Below, piece by piece: positions 7,506 to 16,305 of a DNA stretch of 33,875 nucleotides. The stretch is from an uncultured Alphaproteobacteria bacterium (GTDB lineage Bacteria > Pseudomonadota > Alphaproteobacteria > HIMB59 > GCA-002718135), in the NCBI GenBank assembly GCA_902573325.1, contig CACGJH010000013.1, forward strand, positions 1-33,875. Reading direction: 5' to 3'. The notes beneath the pieces were generated by a model. That model had not been told where the DNA came from. It saw only the letters and a list, made by a program, of their open reading frames with translations, and did not search any database. Position numbers and translations under genes: made by a program. Position 1 is the first letter of the stretch. Every line of letters begins with the position of its first letter.

Positions 7506-9684
7506 GTCTAACTTAGATACTATACTTAGTGAAAAGTATCTTTCTTATGCAATATCAACTATTGTTTCAAGGTCATTACCTGATGTGAGGGATGGATTAA
7601 AACCTGTTCACCGCAGAATAATTTATTCAATGTATCAACTAAAACTTTTCAAAAGTTCAAGTTATAAAAAATGTGCAAGAATTGTTGGTGATGTGATGGG
7701 TAAATTTCATCCGCATGGAGATCAAGCTATTTATGATAGTTTGGTAAGGATGGCTCAGGATTTTTCTACAAGAATTACATTAGTCGATGGTCAGGGCAAT
7801 TTTGGAAATATTGATGGTGATAATCCTGCAGCAATGCGATACACCGAGGCAAGATTACAAGATTACACAAATTATTTTTTTGATGGTATAGAAGAAAATT
7901 CTGTAGATTTTAAAGATAATTACGATGGTCAAAATTTAGAACCAGTGGTTCTACCATCTCAGCTTCCTAATATTTTAATTAATGGAGCAATGGGAATAGC
8001 TGTAGGCATGGCCACAAACATTCCTCCCCATAATATTGTTGAATTAATTGATGCATTAAAATTAATAATAAAAAAAGATAAAGCTTCACTTACTGAAATT
8101 TTAAAAATTATTAATGGACCAGATCTTCCCACAGGTGGTGAAATAATTTTAGATAGTAATGAAAAAAAGCAAATTTATAAATATGGCAAGGGGTCATTTA
8201 ATATTAATGCTAAATACCAAATAGAAGAATTAAAAAATGGTTTGTATCAAATAATTATTACTGAAATTCCATATCAAGTTAATAAAGTTAAGATAATCGA
8301 ACAACTAGCTAATAACATCAATAATAAAAAATTACCTTTGGACGATGTTGTTGATGAGTCAGATGAAAATATTAGAATTGTCTTAAAACCAAAGACCAGA
8401 AATATTGATTCTGAAAAATTAATAAGCTTATGTTTTAAATTAACTGACCTATCAATTAAGTACTCTTGTAATTTTAATGTTTTAATTGATGGTATAGAGC
8501 CTAAACAAATTGGAATTATTGAAATACTTTCTAATTTTTTAGAACATCGAAAAGTTACAATTAAAAGAAAATCAAAATTTAATATAGAAAAAATTAAAAA
8601 GAGACTAGAAATTCTTAAAGGTTATCAAATTGTCTTTAAAAATTTAAATTCTATAATAAAAATAATAAGAACAAAAGATAATCCCAAAAAAGAATTAATA
8701 AAAAAATATAAATTATCTGATTTACAATGTGAGTCAATTTTAAGTATGCGTTTAGGATCTCTTAGAAAGATTGATGAAAAAAATATTAAAGATGAAATCC
8801 AAAAATTAAATGAAGAATTAAAATACCTTAACAAATTAATAAAAGATAAAAAAACCTTAGATAAATTTATAGTAAGTGAATTAGATCTTATAAAAAATGA
8901 TTTAGATAGTGATATAAAGGATAGAAAATCTTTAATTTCATCAGAACAAAATAATGATATTGATATTAGTATTGATGAATTTAAAGAAATTGAAAAATTT
9001 ACCATTATCATTAATAAAGATTTCCAGCTCAAGAGAATTAAAGAGATAACCGATGAAAAGGAATTGGAAAAAATAAAAAAAGAAAATCTATTTTCGGTTA
9101 ATTTAAATTCGAATCAAAAAATACTTTTGTTTGTTTCTTCTGGTAAAGTTTACACGATAGATCCAAATAATTTACCAGGTGGAAATAGTAATCCTAAATC
9201 ATTTATTTATTTTGTCGATAGTATGCCAAATGATAAGGTTACTGGATTACTTTCATCAATCGATGAAGAGCTCTTAATTGTATCCAAAAACGCTAAAGGA
9301 TTTATTAGTAATACTGAATCTCTTGTAACTAACCAAAAGAAAGGTAAGCAATTATTTAATTTAAAAAATAATGATGTTGTAATTAAAGTATTAAATCTCA
9401 CTAAAAAACATATAGCTTGTGTCACAAAGTTGCAAAAAATGCTAATTTTTGAAATAGATGCTTTGCCAAAATTACAAAAGGGTGGGGGCGTTCAATTAAT
9501 TAAAATCAAGAAAGATGACTTTTTATCGGATGTTACTCAATTAACCATCGAAGATGGTTTAGAATGGAGCACTGGTTCTAAAAATAGAAAGTTAGCAGAT
9601 GTTGACTTTTGGATTGGTAAAAGAGCTCAGGCTGGTAAAAAAGTTCCTAAGTTTTTCAATAAAAATCAGAAATTTGATGGTTAA
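7489..9684 (+). CDS. parC: DNA topoisomerase IV subunit A (ParC)
   Basis: ParC is the breakage-reunion subunit that unlinks daughter chromosomes; its ParE partner is not in this window. The 731-residue protein has the type IIA start YLSYAISTIVSRSLPDVRDG and the catalytic Tyr118 in AAMRYTEARL. A coiled-coil gate with SILSMRLGSL is followed by a short beta-propeller-like C-terminal domain. Length and the recO-parC order favour ParC over GyrA. The quinolone-determining region reads HPHGDQAIYD, with Gln79 where E. coli ParC has Ser80. This is the last gene of the run from dapA. Confidence 0.93.
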   Translation: MNKIIESNLDTILSEKYLSYAISTIVSRSLPDVRDGLKPVHRRIIYSMYQLKLFKSSSYKKCARIVGDVMGKFHPHGDQAIYDSLVRMAQDFSTRITLVDGQGNFGNIDGDNPAAMRYTEARLQDYTNYFFDGIEENSVDFKDNYDGQNLEPVVLPSQLPNILINGAMGIAVGMATNIPPHNIVELIDALKLIIKKDKASLTEILKIINGPDLPTGGEIILDSNEKKQIYKYGKGSFNINAKYQIEELKNGLYQIIITEIPYQVNKVKIIEQLANNINNKKLPLDDVVDESDENIRIVLKPKTRNIDSEKLISLCFKLTDLSIKYSCNFNVLIDGIEPKQIGIIEILSNFLEHRKVTIKRKSKFNIEKIKKRLEILKGYQIVFKNLNSIIKIIRTKDNPKKELIKKYKLSDLQCESILSMRLGSLRKIDEKNIKDEIQKLNEELKYLNKLIKDKKTLDKFIVSELDLIKNDLDSDIKDRKSLISSEQNNDIDISIDEFKEIEKFTIIINKDFQLKRIKEITDEKELEKIKKENLFSVNLNSNQKILLFVSSGKVYTIDPNNLPGGNSNPKSFIYFVDSMPNDKVTGLLSSIDEELLIVSKNAKGFISNTESLVTNQKKGKQLFNLKNNDVVIKVLNLTKKHIACVTKLQKMLIFEIDALPKLQKGGGVQLIKIKKDDFLSDVTQLTIEDGLEWSTGSKNRKLADVDFWIGKRAQAGKKVPKFFNKNQKFDG

Positions 9685-9735
9685 TTTTATTTATTTAAAT
9701 ATATTTAGGGTTGTTATTACATTCTGAATATAAGT

Positions 9736-10239
9736 ATGAAAAAAATTTCTCTTATTTTAAGCACTATAAATAAATATGCAGGATATTTTTGTGCTTCTCT
9801 TGTTGTGCTTATGACCATTAACGTTTTTTTAGTAGTTGTACTAAGATATTTGTTTGGAATTAGTTTTATATGGATGCAAGAAACATATGTATGGATGCAT
9901 GCTTATATTTTTATGGTTGGCGCGGGTTTTACTTATCTAAATGATGATCATGTACGAATTGATATAATTTATAGAAACTCATCTAAATTATATCGTTCAA
10001 TTGTTGATTTAGTAGGCAACATAGTTTTGCTATTACCGTTTTTGTATATTATTTGGTCTTATAGCTTTCCTTTTGTTTACAAATCTTGGCAAATGAATGA
10101 AGTATCGAGAGAAGCTGGAGGATTGACTATGATTTTTTTATTAAAATTAGCAATTCTAATTTTTGCCTTTCTTCTTTTCATACAAGTGATTTCAAAAATT
10201 ATTAATAATTTTATCAATTTAAATTCGAATGACTCCTGA
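9736..10239 (+). CDS. dctQ: TRAP transporter small permease subunit (DctQ)
   Basis: This is the small membrane subunit of a tripartite ATP-independent periplasmic transporter, which couples solute uptake to an ion gradient. The 167-residue protein shows four hydrophobic helices (about 17-40, 50-66, 93-112 and 130-152). It has the family features FIWMQETYVWMHAYIFMVGAG and DDHVRIDI. It ends 11 nt inside dctM, so the two are coupled. The matching binding protein lies beyond dctM on the opposite strand. No Shine-Dalgarno precedes the start. Confidence 0.92.
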   Translation: MKKISLILSTINKYAGYFCASLVVLMTINVFLVVVLRYLFGISFIWMQETYVWMHAYIFMVGAGFTYLNDDHVRIDIIYRNSSKLYRSIVDLVGNIVLLLPFLYIIWSYSFPFVYKSWQMNEVSREAGGLTMIFLLKLAILIFAFLLFIQVISKIINNFINLNSNDS

Positions 10240-11602
10240 AGTATTAGCAGTAATAATGTTTTTAACAACTTTGTTGTTTTTGTTATTTGGTTTTCCTGTT
10301 GCCTTTACTTTAGCGGGATCATCTTTAATTTTTGCTTTTGTGGGTGATCTATTAGGAGTTTTTAACTTTAAAATGCTTCTTTTCTTCCCGCAAAGAATTT
10401 ATGGTGTGATGATCAACGAAGCATTAGTTGCAGTACCTCTATTTATTTTTATGGGAGTAATGCTAGAAAAAACAAAAATTGCAGCTAAGCTTTTAGAGTC
10501 TATAGGAGATTTGTTTGGTTCAGTAAGAGGTGGATTAGGTATTGGTGTTATCTTAGTTGGGATGTTGCTGGCTGCCTCTACAGGAATCGTTGGAGCAACA
10601 GTTGTAACTATGGGTATGCTTGCATTGCCGAGTATGCTCAAAGCAGGTTATGACGAAAAAATTGCTACGGGAACAATTTGTGCGTCAGGAACCTTAGGAC
10701 AAATAATACCTCCTTCAATTGTTTTAATACTGCTAGCAGAAATGTTGCAAGGGGCAAACGAAGAAGCTGGTCTTTTAACAGGAGACTTAGCACCACTACC
10801 AGTCACTGCAATTGATTTATTTGCCGGAGCTCTTTTACCTGGTTTAATGTTGGTTGGATTTTTTATCATCTATATTCTTTTTACTGCTAGATTAAATCCA
10901 GATAAATTACCTCTTAAAATTACTAATAAACCTAAGGCTGAAATATGGAAAAATGCTTTGTTTGAAGTAATTCCACCTATATTTTTAATTTTAGCTGTTC
11001 TTGGATCAATTTTTCTTGGTATAGCAACCCCAACTGAATCTGCTTCTGTAGGTGCTGCAGGTGCTGCTATTTTAGCTTTATTAAGAAGGGATCTAAATCT
11101 TAAAAATATTTCAGAAGCAGCAATTACGACAGTAAAAATGAGTTCATTTGTTTTTATTATTTTAATTGGAGCATCTATGTTTTCTCTAGTATTCAGAGGA
11201 TTTCAAGGAGATGAAATGATTAGTAATTTTTTAACTAATATACCTGGTGGAGAATATGGTGCTTTAATTATAGTAATGTTAACTATTTTTATATTGGGTT
11301 TTTTCCTGGACTATATTGAAATTATATTTGTTATTATCCCATTGGTAGGACCAGGATTAATTGCCAACGGTGCTGATCCTTTATGGTTGGGAATTTTAAT
11401 TTCTCTTAATTTGCAAACAAGTTTTCTAACGCCACCATTTGGCTTTTCATTATTTTTTTTAAGAGGTGTTGCTCCTGAGAATGTAAAAACATCTAATATA
11501 TATGCTGGTGTTATTCCTTTTATTTTTATACAGATACTTGCAATAATCTTAGTATTCGTATTCCCGCAAATCGCAACATGGCTTCCAAGGTTAATAAACT
11601 AA
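10229..11602 (+). CDS. dctM: TRAP transporter large permease subunit (DctM)
   Basis: This is the main channel subunit of the TRAP transporter. The 457-residue protein is almost entirely hydrophobic helices. It has the conserved GIVGATVVTMGMLALPSM and GTLGQIIPPSI segments, and FLDYIEIIFVIIPLVGP near the C terminus. An insert around ANEEAGLLTGDLAPLPVT is typical of the mannitol/chloroaromatic (FcbT3-like) branch, which also includes alpha-keto acid transporters. The gene converges with dctP and shares a hairpin with it. The substrate cannot be read from this subunit. Confidence 0.94.
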   Translation: MTPEVLAVIMFLTTLLFLLFGFPVAFTLAGSSLIFAFVGDLLGVFNFKMLLFFPQRIYGVMINEALVAVPLFIFMGVMLEKTKIAAKLLESIGDLFGSVRGGLGIGVILVGMLLAASTGIVGATVVTMGMLALPSMLKAGYDEKIATGTICASGTLGQIIPPSIVLILLAEMLQGANEEAGLLTGDLAPLPVTAIDLFAGALLPGLMLVGFFIIYILFTARLNPDKLPLKITNKPKAEIWKNALFEVIPPIFLILAVLGSIFLGIATPTESASVGAAGAAILALLRRDLNLKNISEAAITTVKMSSFVFIILIGASMFSLVFRGFQGDEMISNFLTNIPGGEYGALIIVMLTIFILGFFLDYIEIIFVIIPLVGPGLIANGADPLWLGILISLNLQTSFLTPPFGFSLFFLRGVAPENVKTSNIYAGVIPFIFIQILAIILVFVFPQIATWLPRLIN

Positions 11603-11631
11603 AAAAAAAGAGGTCTCTAAAGAGACCTCTT
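11601..11631 (-). terminator. Intrinsic terminator between dctM and dctP, stronger for dctP
   Basis: A perfect 10-bp stem (AAGAGGTCTC at 11608-11617 with GAGACCTCTT at 11622-11631) encloses a TAAA loop. On the minus strand the hairpin is followed by nine T residues (the A run at 11601-11609), the classic form for ending dctP transcription. On the plus strand only a few scattered T residues follow, so it is a weaker stop for dctM. Confidence 0.88.
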
Positions 11632-11652
11632 CAAAATTAAAAACTTAAGATA

Positions 11653-12765
11653 TTATACTGAATCAGGAAATTTAAATGGTAAATCTCTTATACGTGAGAA
11701 GTTTTGCTCACCTTTGGTAAACCATTCTTTAATAACTTTTCTGAAAGATAATAAATGATTTGTTATAGCTTTAGTTTCAGAGTTAATTGAACCTCTCTCA
11801 AAAACAACTTCACCTGCTGCATTACCAAGAGCTATTAAAACCTCATCTGGGAAAGTTTTAATTTCAACATTATGTTCATTAACAAGTTTTTGTAATGCCG
11901 GTCCATTGATAGCTTGGAAACGACTAAATACAGTCATGTTAAAAGATTTAGCTAAATCATCAATTAAACCTTGAGTATCACTATCAAGTGCTTCCCACGC
12001 TTTAAGATCCATAGATAAATCTAAAAGAGTAGATGGTTCATGCCATCCTGGTCCATAATAATACTTTGCAGCTTGATATAATCCAGCACCTAAATCTGCA
12101 GCTGGACATATCCATTCTGCTGCATCAACAGCACCAGAAGTTAAAGCTGGTAAAACATCAGGTCCTGCTAGCAATACAGGTGTAGCTCCAAGCTTTTCAA
12201 TAGTTCTACCACCTAAGCCAGGCATTCTCATTTTTAGACCTTTATAGTCATCAGGAGTATTGATTTCTTTATTAAACCAACCACCCATTTGGTTTCCTGT
12301 GTTGCCCATAGGTAAAAATTTAACACCAAGTGCATTATAAATTTTGTCAGCAGCTTCAATACCACCTCCATAATAACACCATGCATTTTGCTCCATTGCA
12401 TTCATTCCAAATGGGCAAGTTGCCACGAACTCAATTGCATCAGATAGGTTTGGCCAATAGTAAGGCGCTCCATAAGCTGCTTGAGCTGCACCAGATCTTA
12501 CTGCATCTAATGCTTCTAAACCTGGAACAAGTTCGCCAGCATGATAAACTTTAACTTTAAGTTTTTCAGAATATCTATTTATGTTATCTCCAAAACCCTG
12601 AATAGCTTGTCCTAATGGACCAGCTTTACCAAAAGCACTACAAATGATCCACTCTTGATGACCGCCAGCTATTGCTGGAGCTGCTAAAGTAGAAGCACCA
12701 ACTGCAGCAGCACCTGCTACACCTGCTTTCTTTAGAAACTCACGTCTTTTTATATTTTTTTTCAT
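11653..12765 (-). CDS. dctP: TRAP transporter periplasmic solute-binding protein (DctP/TakP-like)
   Basis: This protein captures the solute in the periplasm and delivers it to DctQM. I place the start at 12765, giving 370 residues, because GGGAGGA lies just upstream and the product then begins with a Tat signal: Arg7-Arg8 in RREFLKK, a hydrophobic stretch, and an AIA cleavage site near residue 33. An upstream in-frame ATG would add 21 residues before the signal. Motifs MGGWFNKEIN, KMRMPGLGGR, GAVDAAEW and YYYGPGWHEP match the branch of TakP (alpha-keto acids) and FcbT1. Gene order is unusual because dctP faces dctQM. Confidence 0.93.
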   Translation of the reverse strand: MKKNIKRREFLKKAGVAGAAAVGASTLAAPAIAGGHQEWIICSAFGKAGPLGQAIQGFGDNINRYSEKLKVKVYHAGELVPGLEALDAVRSGAAQAAYGAPYYWPNLSDAIEFVATCPFGMNAMEQNAWCYYGGGIEAADKIYNALGVKFLPMGNTGNQMGGWFNKEINTPDDYKGLKMRMPGLGGRTIEKLGATPVLLAGPDVLPALTSGAVDAAEWICPAADLGAGLYQAAKYYYGPGWHEPSTLLDLSMDLKAWEALDSDTQGLIDDLAKSFNMTVFSRFQAINGPALQKLVNEHNVEIKTFPDEVLIALGNAAGEVVFERGSINSETKAITNHLLSFRKVIKEWFTKGEQNFSRIRDLPFKFPDSV

Positions 12766-12768
12766 ATG

Positions 12769-12775
12769 TCCTCCC
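12769..12775 (-). promoter_or_regulatory. Strong Shine-Dalgarno of dctP
   Basis: GGGAGGA on the minus strand lies 3 nt from the ATG at 12765, and its central GGAGG about 4-5 nt away. It fixes the start at the Tat signal rather than at the longer reading frame. Such a strong site is rare in this window. Confidence 0.8.
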
Positions 12776-12801
12776 GAGATAATATGAATTAATGTCTGAA
12801 A

Positions 12802-12828
12802 TTTATACAAAAATTGTATTTGTATCAA
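12802..12828 (-). promoter_or_regulatory. Candidate dctP promoter overlapped by a palindrome
   Basis: On the minus strand TTGATA (12828-12823) and TATAAA (12807-12802) each match the sigma-70 consensus at five of six positions, but their spacing is 15 bp, shorter than ideal. A perfect inverted repeat, ATACAAA-N7-TTTGTAT, covers 12805-12825 between and into the two boxes. It is placed as a repressor site would be. Promoter and operator roles are inferred. Confidence 0.4.
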
Positions 12829-12862
12829 TTTCTAATGATATTAAATATTAACAAAATTTACT

Positions 12863-12904
12863 AAATCAAACCTCTAAAACTAGAAATCAAACCTCTAAAA
12901 CTAG
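12863..12904. repeat. Perfect 21-bp tandem duplication
   Basis: Two identical 21-bp units lie head to tail, at 12863-12883 and 12884-12903/4. Each begins AAATCAAACCTC and ends AAAACTAG, and a third partial unit (AAAT) follows. The repeat is between the gcdH stop (12914) and the dctP promoter region. Perfect identity suggests a recent slippage duplication. Confidence 0.95.
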
Positions 12905-12913
12905 AAATTACTT

Positions 12914-14089
12914 TTAAAAACTGGATATTCCAGTCTGATTTTTTCCTAAAATTAATGAATGTATATCTTCTGCACCTTCGTAAGTTTTAACAGTTTCCAA
13001 ATTAACCAAATGTCTCATGATATGATATTCTTCTAATAACCCATTTGCCCCAAGCATATCACGCGCGTTTCTAACTATGTCTAAAGATTTTTTACAGTTA
13101 TTTTTTTTCAAAATACTAATTGCATTAATAATATCTTTTCCCTCATCTAAAGCTTTAGAACTTAGAAGACATGATGCGAGTCCTAAATTAATTTCTATTT
13201 GCATCTCAGATAATTTTTTTTGAATTAATTGATTTGATGCTAAAGGTTTTTTAAACATAATTCTATTTTCTACATAGTCTTTTGCAATTAACCAGCATTC
13301 AGATGCTGAACCTAATACACCCCAGCTAATTCCAAATCTTGCTTTATTGAGACAACTAAAAACTGATTTCCATCCTTCGGTATTTTCTAAACAAAAATTA
13401 TTTGGAATAAAAACATTATTTAAAATTATTTGACCAGTTGGACTAATTTTTAAGCTTGTCTTATTTTCTATTGTTGAAGTATTTAATCCTTCAGTATTTT
13501 TTTCAATTATAAAACCTTTGATACTTTTGTGATCTTTATTTTCTTCAATTGCCCAAATAATAAATATATCAGCAATTGGTGCATTCGTAATCCAGTTTTT
13601 AGATCCATTTAAAATATATCCATCTTTAGTTTTTTTAAATGAAGTTTTCATTGAAGCAGGATCAGAACCAGCTTCGCTTTCTGTTAAACCAAAGCAACCA
13701 ATTTTTTCTCCTTTAATTAATTGCGGAAGGTATTTATCTTTTTGTTCCTGAGATCCAAATTCATTAATTGGATGTATTACAAGTGAAGATTGAACAGAAA
13801 TTGAAGATCTGTAGCTGCTATCTATTTTTTCAAATTCATATGCTACAAGTCCATATGCTAAATTTGATGTACCAGAACCACCGTGTGTTTTAACTGTTTG
13901 CCCTAAAACTCCAAGTGATCCAAATTTTGGATAGAGCTCTTGATCAAATTCATTTTTTCTATTGCTTCCAACTACTCTAGGTTTGAGTTCATTATTACAA
14001 AAATCCCTAACATTTTTCTGAATATTACTTTCTTCTTCACTTAAATGACTTTGAATATAAAATGGATCAAACCAATTATTTTCTTTCAT
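12914..14089 (-). CDS. gcdH: Glutaryl-CoA dehydrogenase (acyl-CoA dehydrogenase family)
   Basis: This FAD enzyme oxidises and decarboxylates glutaryl-CoA to crotonyl-CoA, the last specific step of lysine, tryptophan and glutarate breakdown. The 391-residue protein is full length. The GCDH-specific substrate-site stretch around Arg94 (YRSSISVQSSLVIHP) and the flavin-site motif FGLTESEAGSDP are present. The catalytic Glu371 sits in TYEGAEDIH and matches Glu370 of the human enzyme. These residues favour GcdH over other acyl-CoA dehydrogenases. It is divergent from rpiB (51 bp between starts) and 148 bp upstream of dctP on the same strand, which suggests a link to TRAP uptake. Confidence 0.9.
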   Translation of the reverse strand: MKENNWFDPFYIQSHLSEEESNIQKNVRDFCNNELKPRVVGSNRKNEFDQELYPKFGSLGVLGQTVKTHGGSGTSNLAYGLVAYEFEKIDSSYRSSISVQSSLVIHPINEFGSQEQKDKYLPQLIKGEKIGCFGLTESEAGSDPASMKTSFKKTKDGYILNGSKNWITNAPIADIFIIWAIEENKDHKSIKGFIIEKNTEGLNTSTIENKTSLKISPTGQIILNNVFIPNNFCLENTEGWKSVFSCLNKARFGISWGVLGSASECWLIAKDYVENRIMFKKPLASNQLIQKKLSEMQIEINLGLASCLLSSKALDEGKDIINAISILKKNNCKKSLDIVRNARDMLGANGLLEEYHIMRHLVNLETVKTYEGAEDIHSLILGKNQTGISSF

Positions 14090-14140
14090 ACAATATTAGC
14101 CAATATCATCATTTTAATGTAAATAACCACAAAAATTATT

Positions 14141-14560
14141 ATGCAAAATAAGAATATATACATTGCCTCAGACCATGCTGGATTTGATCTCAAAACCAAA
14201 TTGTTAAAGAATTTTCCAAAAATTAATGATTTAGGGACAAAGACAGATGAGAGTGTTGACTATCCTGATTTTGCACACAAATTAACTAAAGAAGTTCTTA
14301 AGAATAAGAAAAACGTTGGTATTCTAATCTGTGGAACTGGTGTTGGTATGAGTATTGCAGCTAATAGAAAAAAAGGAATAAGGGCTGGTCTTGCTAATAA
14401 TTCAAAAATAGCAAGATTGATAAGAAAGCACAATGATGCTAATGTACTAGTTTTACCAGGTAGATTTATAAATACTAGCGAGGCAAAAAAAAGTGTTCAG
14501 GCTTTTCTTTCTACAAAGTTTGAGTCAGGACGACATAAAAAAAGGATTAAAAAACTATGA
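14141..14560 (+). CDS. rpiB: Ribose-5-phosphate isomerase B
   Basis: RpiB interconverts ribose 5-phosphate and ribulose 5-phosphate in the pentose phosphate pathway. The 139-residue protein has the family start [13 protein letters not shown] and the active-site stretch [17 protein letters not shown], including the catalytic Cys. [26 protein letters not shown] completes the fold. The stop overlaps the glyA start as ATGA. rpiB-glyA-nrdR is a common alphaproteobacterial order. No Shine-Dalgarno precedes the start. Confidence 0.95.
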   Translation: MQNKNIYIASDHAGFDLKTKLLKNFPKINDLGTKTDESVDYPDFAHKLTKEVLKNKKNVGILICGTGVGMSIAANRKKGIRAGLANNSKIARLIRKHNDANVLVLPGRFINTSEAKKSVQAFLSTKFESGRHKKRIKKL

Positions 14561-15846
14561 TTTCAGATTTGTTTACTAAAGGAATTAAAGAAGCAGACCC
14601 AGAGGTTTATGGGACTTTAAGCCGTGAACTAGAAAGACAGCAAAACCAAATAGAGTTGATAGCATCTGAAAATATTGCTTCAAGATCAATTTTAAATGCT
14701 CAAGGCTCTGTCATGACAAATAAATATGCAGAAGGGTATCCTGGTAAACGATATTATGGTGGGTGTGAATTTGTTGATCAAGCTGAAGAGATTGCTTTAG
14801 AAAGAGTTAAAAAACTTTTTAATTGTAAATTTGCAAATCTACAACCGCATAGTGGAGCTCAGGCAAACCAAGCGGTCTTTCTAGCATTACTTCAACCACA
14901 TGATACTATTTTAGGTATGTCTCTTGCATCAGGCGGTCACTTAACTCATGGAGCAAAACCTAATCTATCTGGTAAATGGTTTAATGCTGTTCAATACGGT
15001 GTCAAAAAAGATGGCAATGATAAAGATTTAATTGATTATGATGAAGTTGAAGCTTTAGCTTTAGAGCATAAACCAAAAATGATAATAGCGGGAGCATCCG
15101 CTTATCCTAGAACAATAGATTGGAAAAAATTTAGAGAAATAGCTGATAAAGTAGGAGCATATTTTTTAGTTGATATGGCTCATTATTCTGGTTTGGTTGC
15201 CGGCAAACAATATCCAAATCCGATTGAGCATGCTCATGTAGTAACTTCAACAACTCACAAAACTTTAAGAGGTGCAAGAAGTGCAATGATTTTAACTAAT
15301 CATGAAGATTTATATAAAAAAATTAATTCTGCCGTTTTCCCGGGATTACAAGGTGGTCCACTAATGCATGTAATTGCAGCTAGAGCTGTTTGCTTTGGTG
15401 AAGCACTCAAACCTGAGTTCGAAGAATATATTAAAAATGTAATTGCCAGTGCTAAAGTTATGGCAAAAACTTTAGTTGATAGAGGATTTAGAATTGTTAC
15501 AGGGGGCACTGATTCACATATAGTTTGGTTAGACTTGACACCAAAAGGTTTAACTGGTGATAAAGCTGAAAAAATTTTAGAAGAAGTTGGATTGGCATGT
15601 AACAAAAATGCAATTCCATATGATCCTAATCCACCAAAAATAACTAGTGGACTTAGATTTGGTACAGCAGCTGCTACGACCAGAGGTTTTAATCAGAAAG
15701 ATTTTGAACAAGTCGGAAATATGATTGCTGATATTTTGGATAGTCTTTTACTTGAAGAAAATGAGAGAAATGTAGTTTTTAATAAAACAAGAAAAGATGT
15801 AATTGAGCTTTGCAAAAAATATCCAATTTATAGTGAGGCATTTTAA
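14557..15846 (+). CDS. glyA: Serine hydroxymethyltransferase
   Basis: This PLP enzyme converts serine and tetrahydrofolate to glycine and methylene-tetrahydrofolate. The 429-residue protein is full length. It shows [11 protein letters not shown] near the N terminus, [13 protein letters not shown], and the PLP-binding Lys in [27 protein letters not shown] lies near the C terminus. It overlaps rpiB by 4 nt, and its stop is followed immediately by the nrdR ATG. I see no riboswitch upstream because rpiB abuts it. Confidence 0.97.
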   Translation: MISDLFTKGIKEADPEVYGTLSRELERQQNQIELIASENIASRSILNAQGSVMTNKYAEGYPGKRYYGGCEFVDQAEEIALERVKKLFNCKFANLQPHSGAQANQAVFLALLQPHDTILGMSLASGGHLTHGAKPNLSGKWFNAVQYGVKKDGNDKDLIDYDEVEALALEHKPKMIIAGASAYPRTIDWKKFREIADKVGAYFLVDMAHYSGLVAGKQYPNPIEHAHVVTSTTHKTLRGARSAMILTNHEDLYKKINSAVFPGLQGGPLMHVIAARAVCFGEALKPEFEEYIKNVIASAKVMAKTLVDRGFRIVTGGTDSHIVWLDLTPKGLTGDKAEKILEEVGLACNKNAIPYDPNPPKITSGLRFGTAAATTRGFNQKDFEQVGNMIADILDSLLLEENERNVVFNKTRKDVIELCKKYPIYSEAF

Positions 15847-16299
15847 ATGAGATGCCCCTTCTGTAGTAATGAAGATACACAAGTAAAAGATTCAAGACCT
15901 ACAGAAGATAATACAGCAATAAGAAGAAGAAGAGTTTGTGATGCTTGCGGTTCTAGATTTACAACTTTTGAGAGAATTCAGCTAAGAGATTTGGTCGTAA
16001 TGAAAAGTAATGGTCAAAAAGAAAATTTTGACAGAGATAAAATGTATAGATCTCTTTCTTTAGCTTTAAGAAAAAGAAATGTTGATAATGAAAAAATTGA
16101 AAAAATTGTTAATGCTATTGTAAGAAAATTAGAAAACTCAGGTGAAACTGATATAAAATCTAATATTATCGGTCAGTACATTATGGAAGCTTTAATGCAT
16201 TTAGATCAGGTAGCATACGTCAGATTTGCATCTGTTTACAAAAATTTTAGAGAAGCAAAAGATTTTGAAGATTTCTTAGGTAATTTAGAAGATAAATAA
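15847..16299 (+). CDS. nrdR: Transcriptional repressor NrdR
   Basis: NrdR is a zinc-ribbon and ATP-cone protein that represses ribonucleotide reductase genes when dATP is high. The 150-residue protein has the four zinc cysteines at residues 3, 6, 31 and 34, the basic segment RRRRVC, and an ATP-cone domain beginning [18 protein letters not shown]. It starts directly after the glyA stop; a GAGG in the glyA end may serve as a weak Shine-Dalgarno. No nrd gene is in the window, so its targets lie elsewhere. Confidence 0.96.
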   Translation: MRCPFCSNEDTQVKDSRPTEDNTAIRRRRVCDACGSRFTTFERIQLRDLVVMKSNGQKENFDRDKMYRSLSLALRKRNVDNEKIEKIVNAIVRKLENSGETDIKSNIIGQYIMEALMHLDQVAYVRFASVYKNFREAKDFEDFLGNLEDK

Positions 16300-16305
16300 T
16301 TTTTA

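Noticed and set aside
8625-9032. 135-residue minus-strand frame opposite parC
   Set aside because: Ser/Leu/Ile/Phe-rich translation is typical of the antisense of lysine-rich A+T coding sequence; no family features.
12330-12554. 74-residue plus-strand reading frame opposite dctP
   Set aside because: Low-complexity His/Gln/Leu-rich product on the antisense strand of a well-identified gene; no start signal.
12766-12828. Extended N terminus for DctP (21 extra residues)
   Set aside because: The inner ATG has a strong Shine-Dalgarno and starts a standard Tat signal; the extension would bury the signal and spans the likely promoter.
14090-14140. Divergent promoters between gcdH and rpiB
   Set aside because: Several A/T-rich -10-like words occur, but no pair with acceptable -35 and spacing stands out on either strand.
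14500-14560. Glycine or other riboswitch upstream of glyA
   Set aside because: glyA overlaps rpiB by 4 nt, so there is no leader in which a riboswitch could fold.
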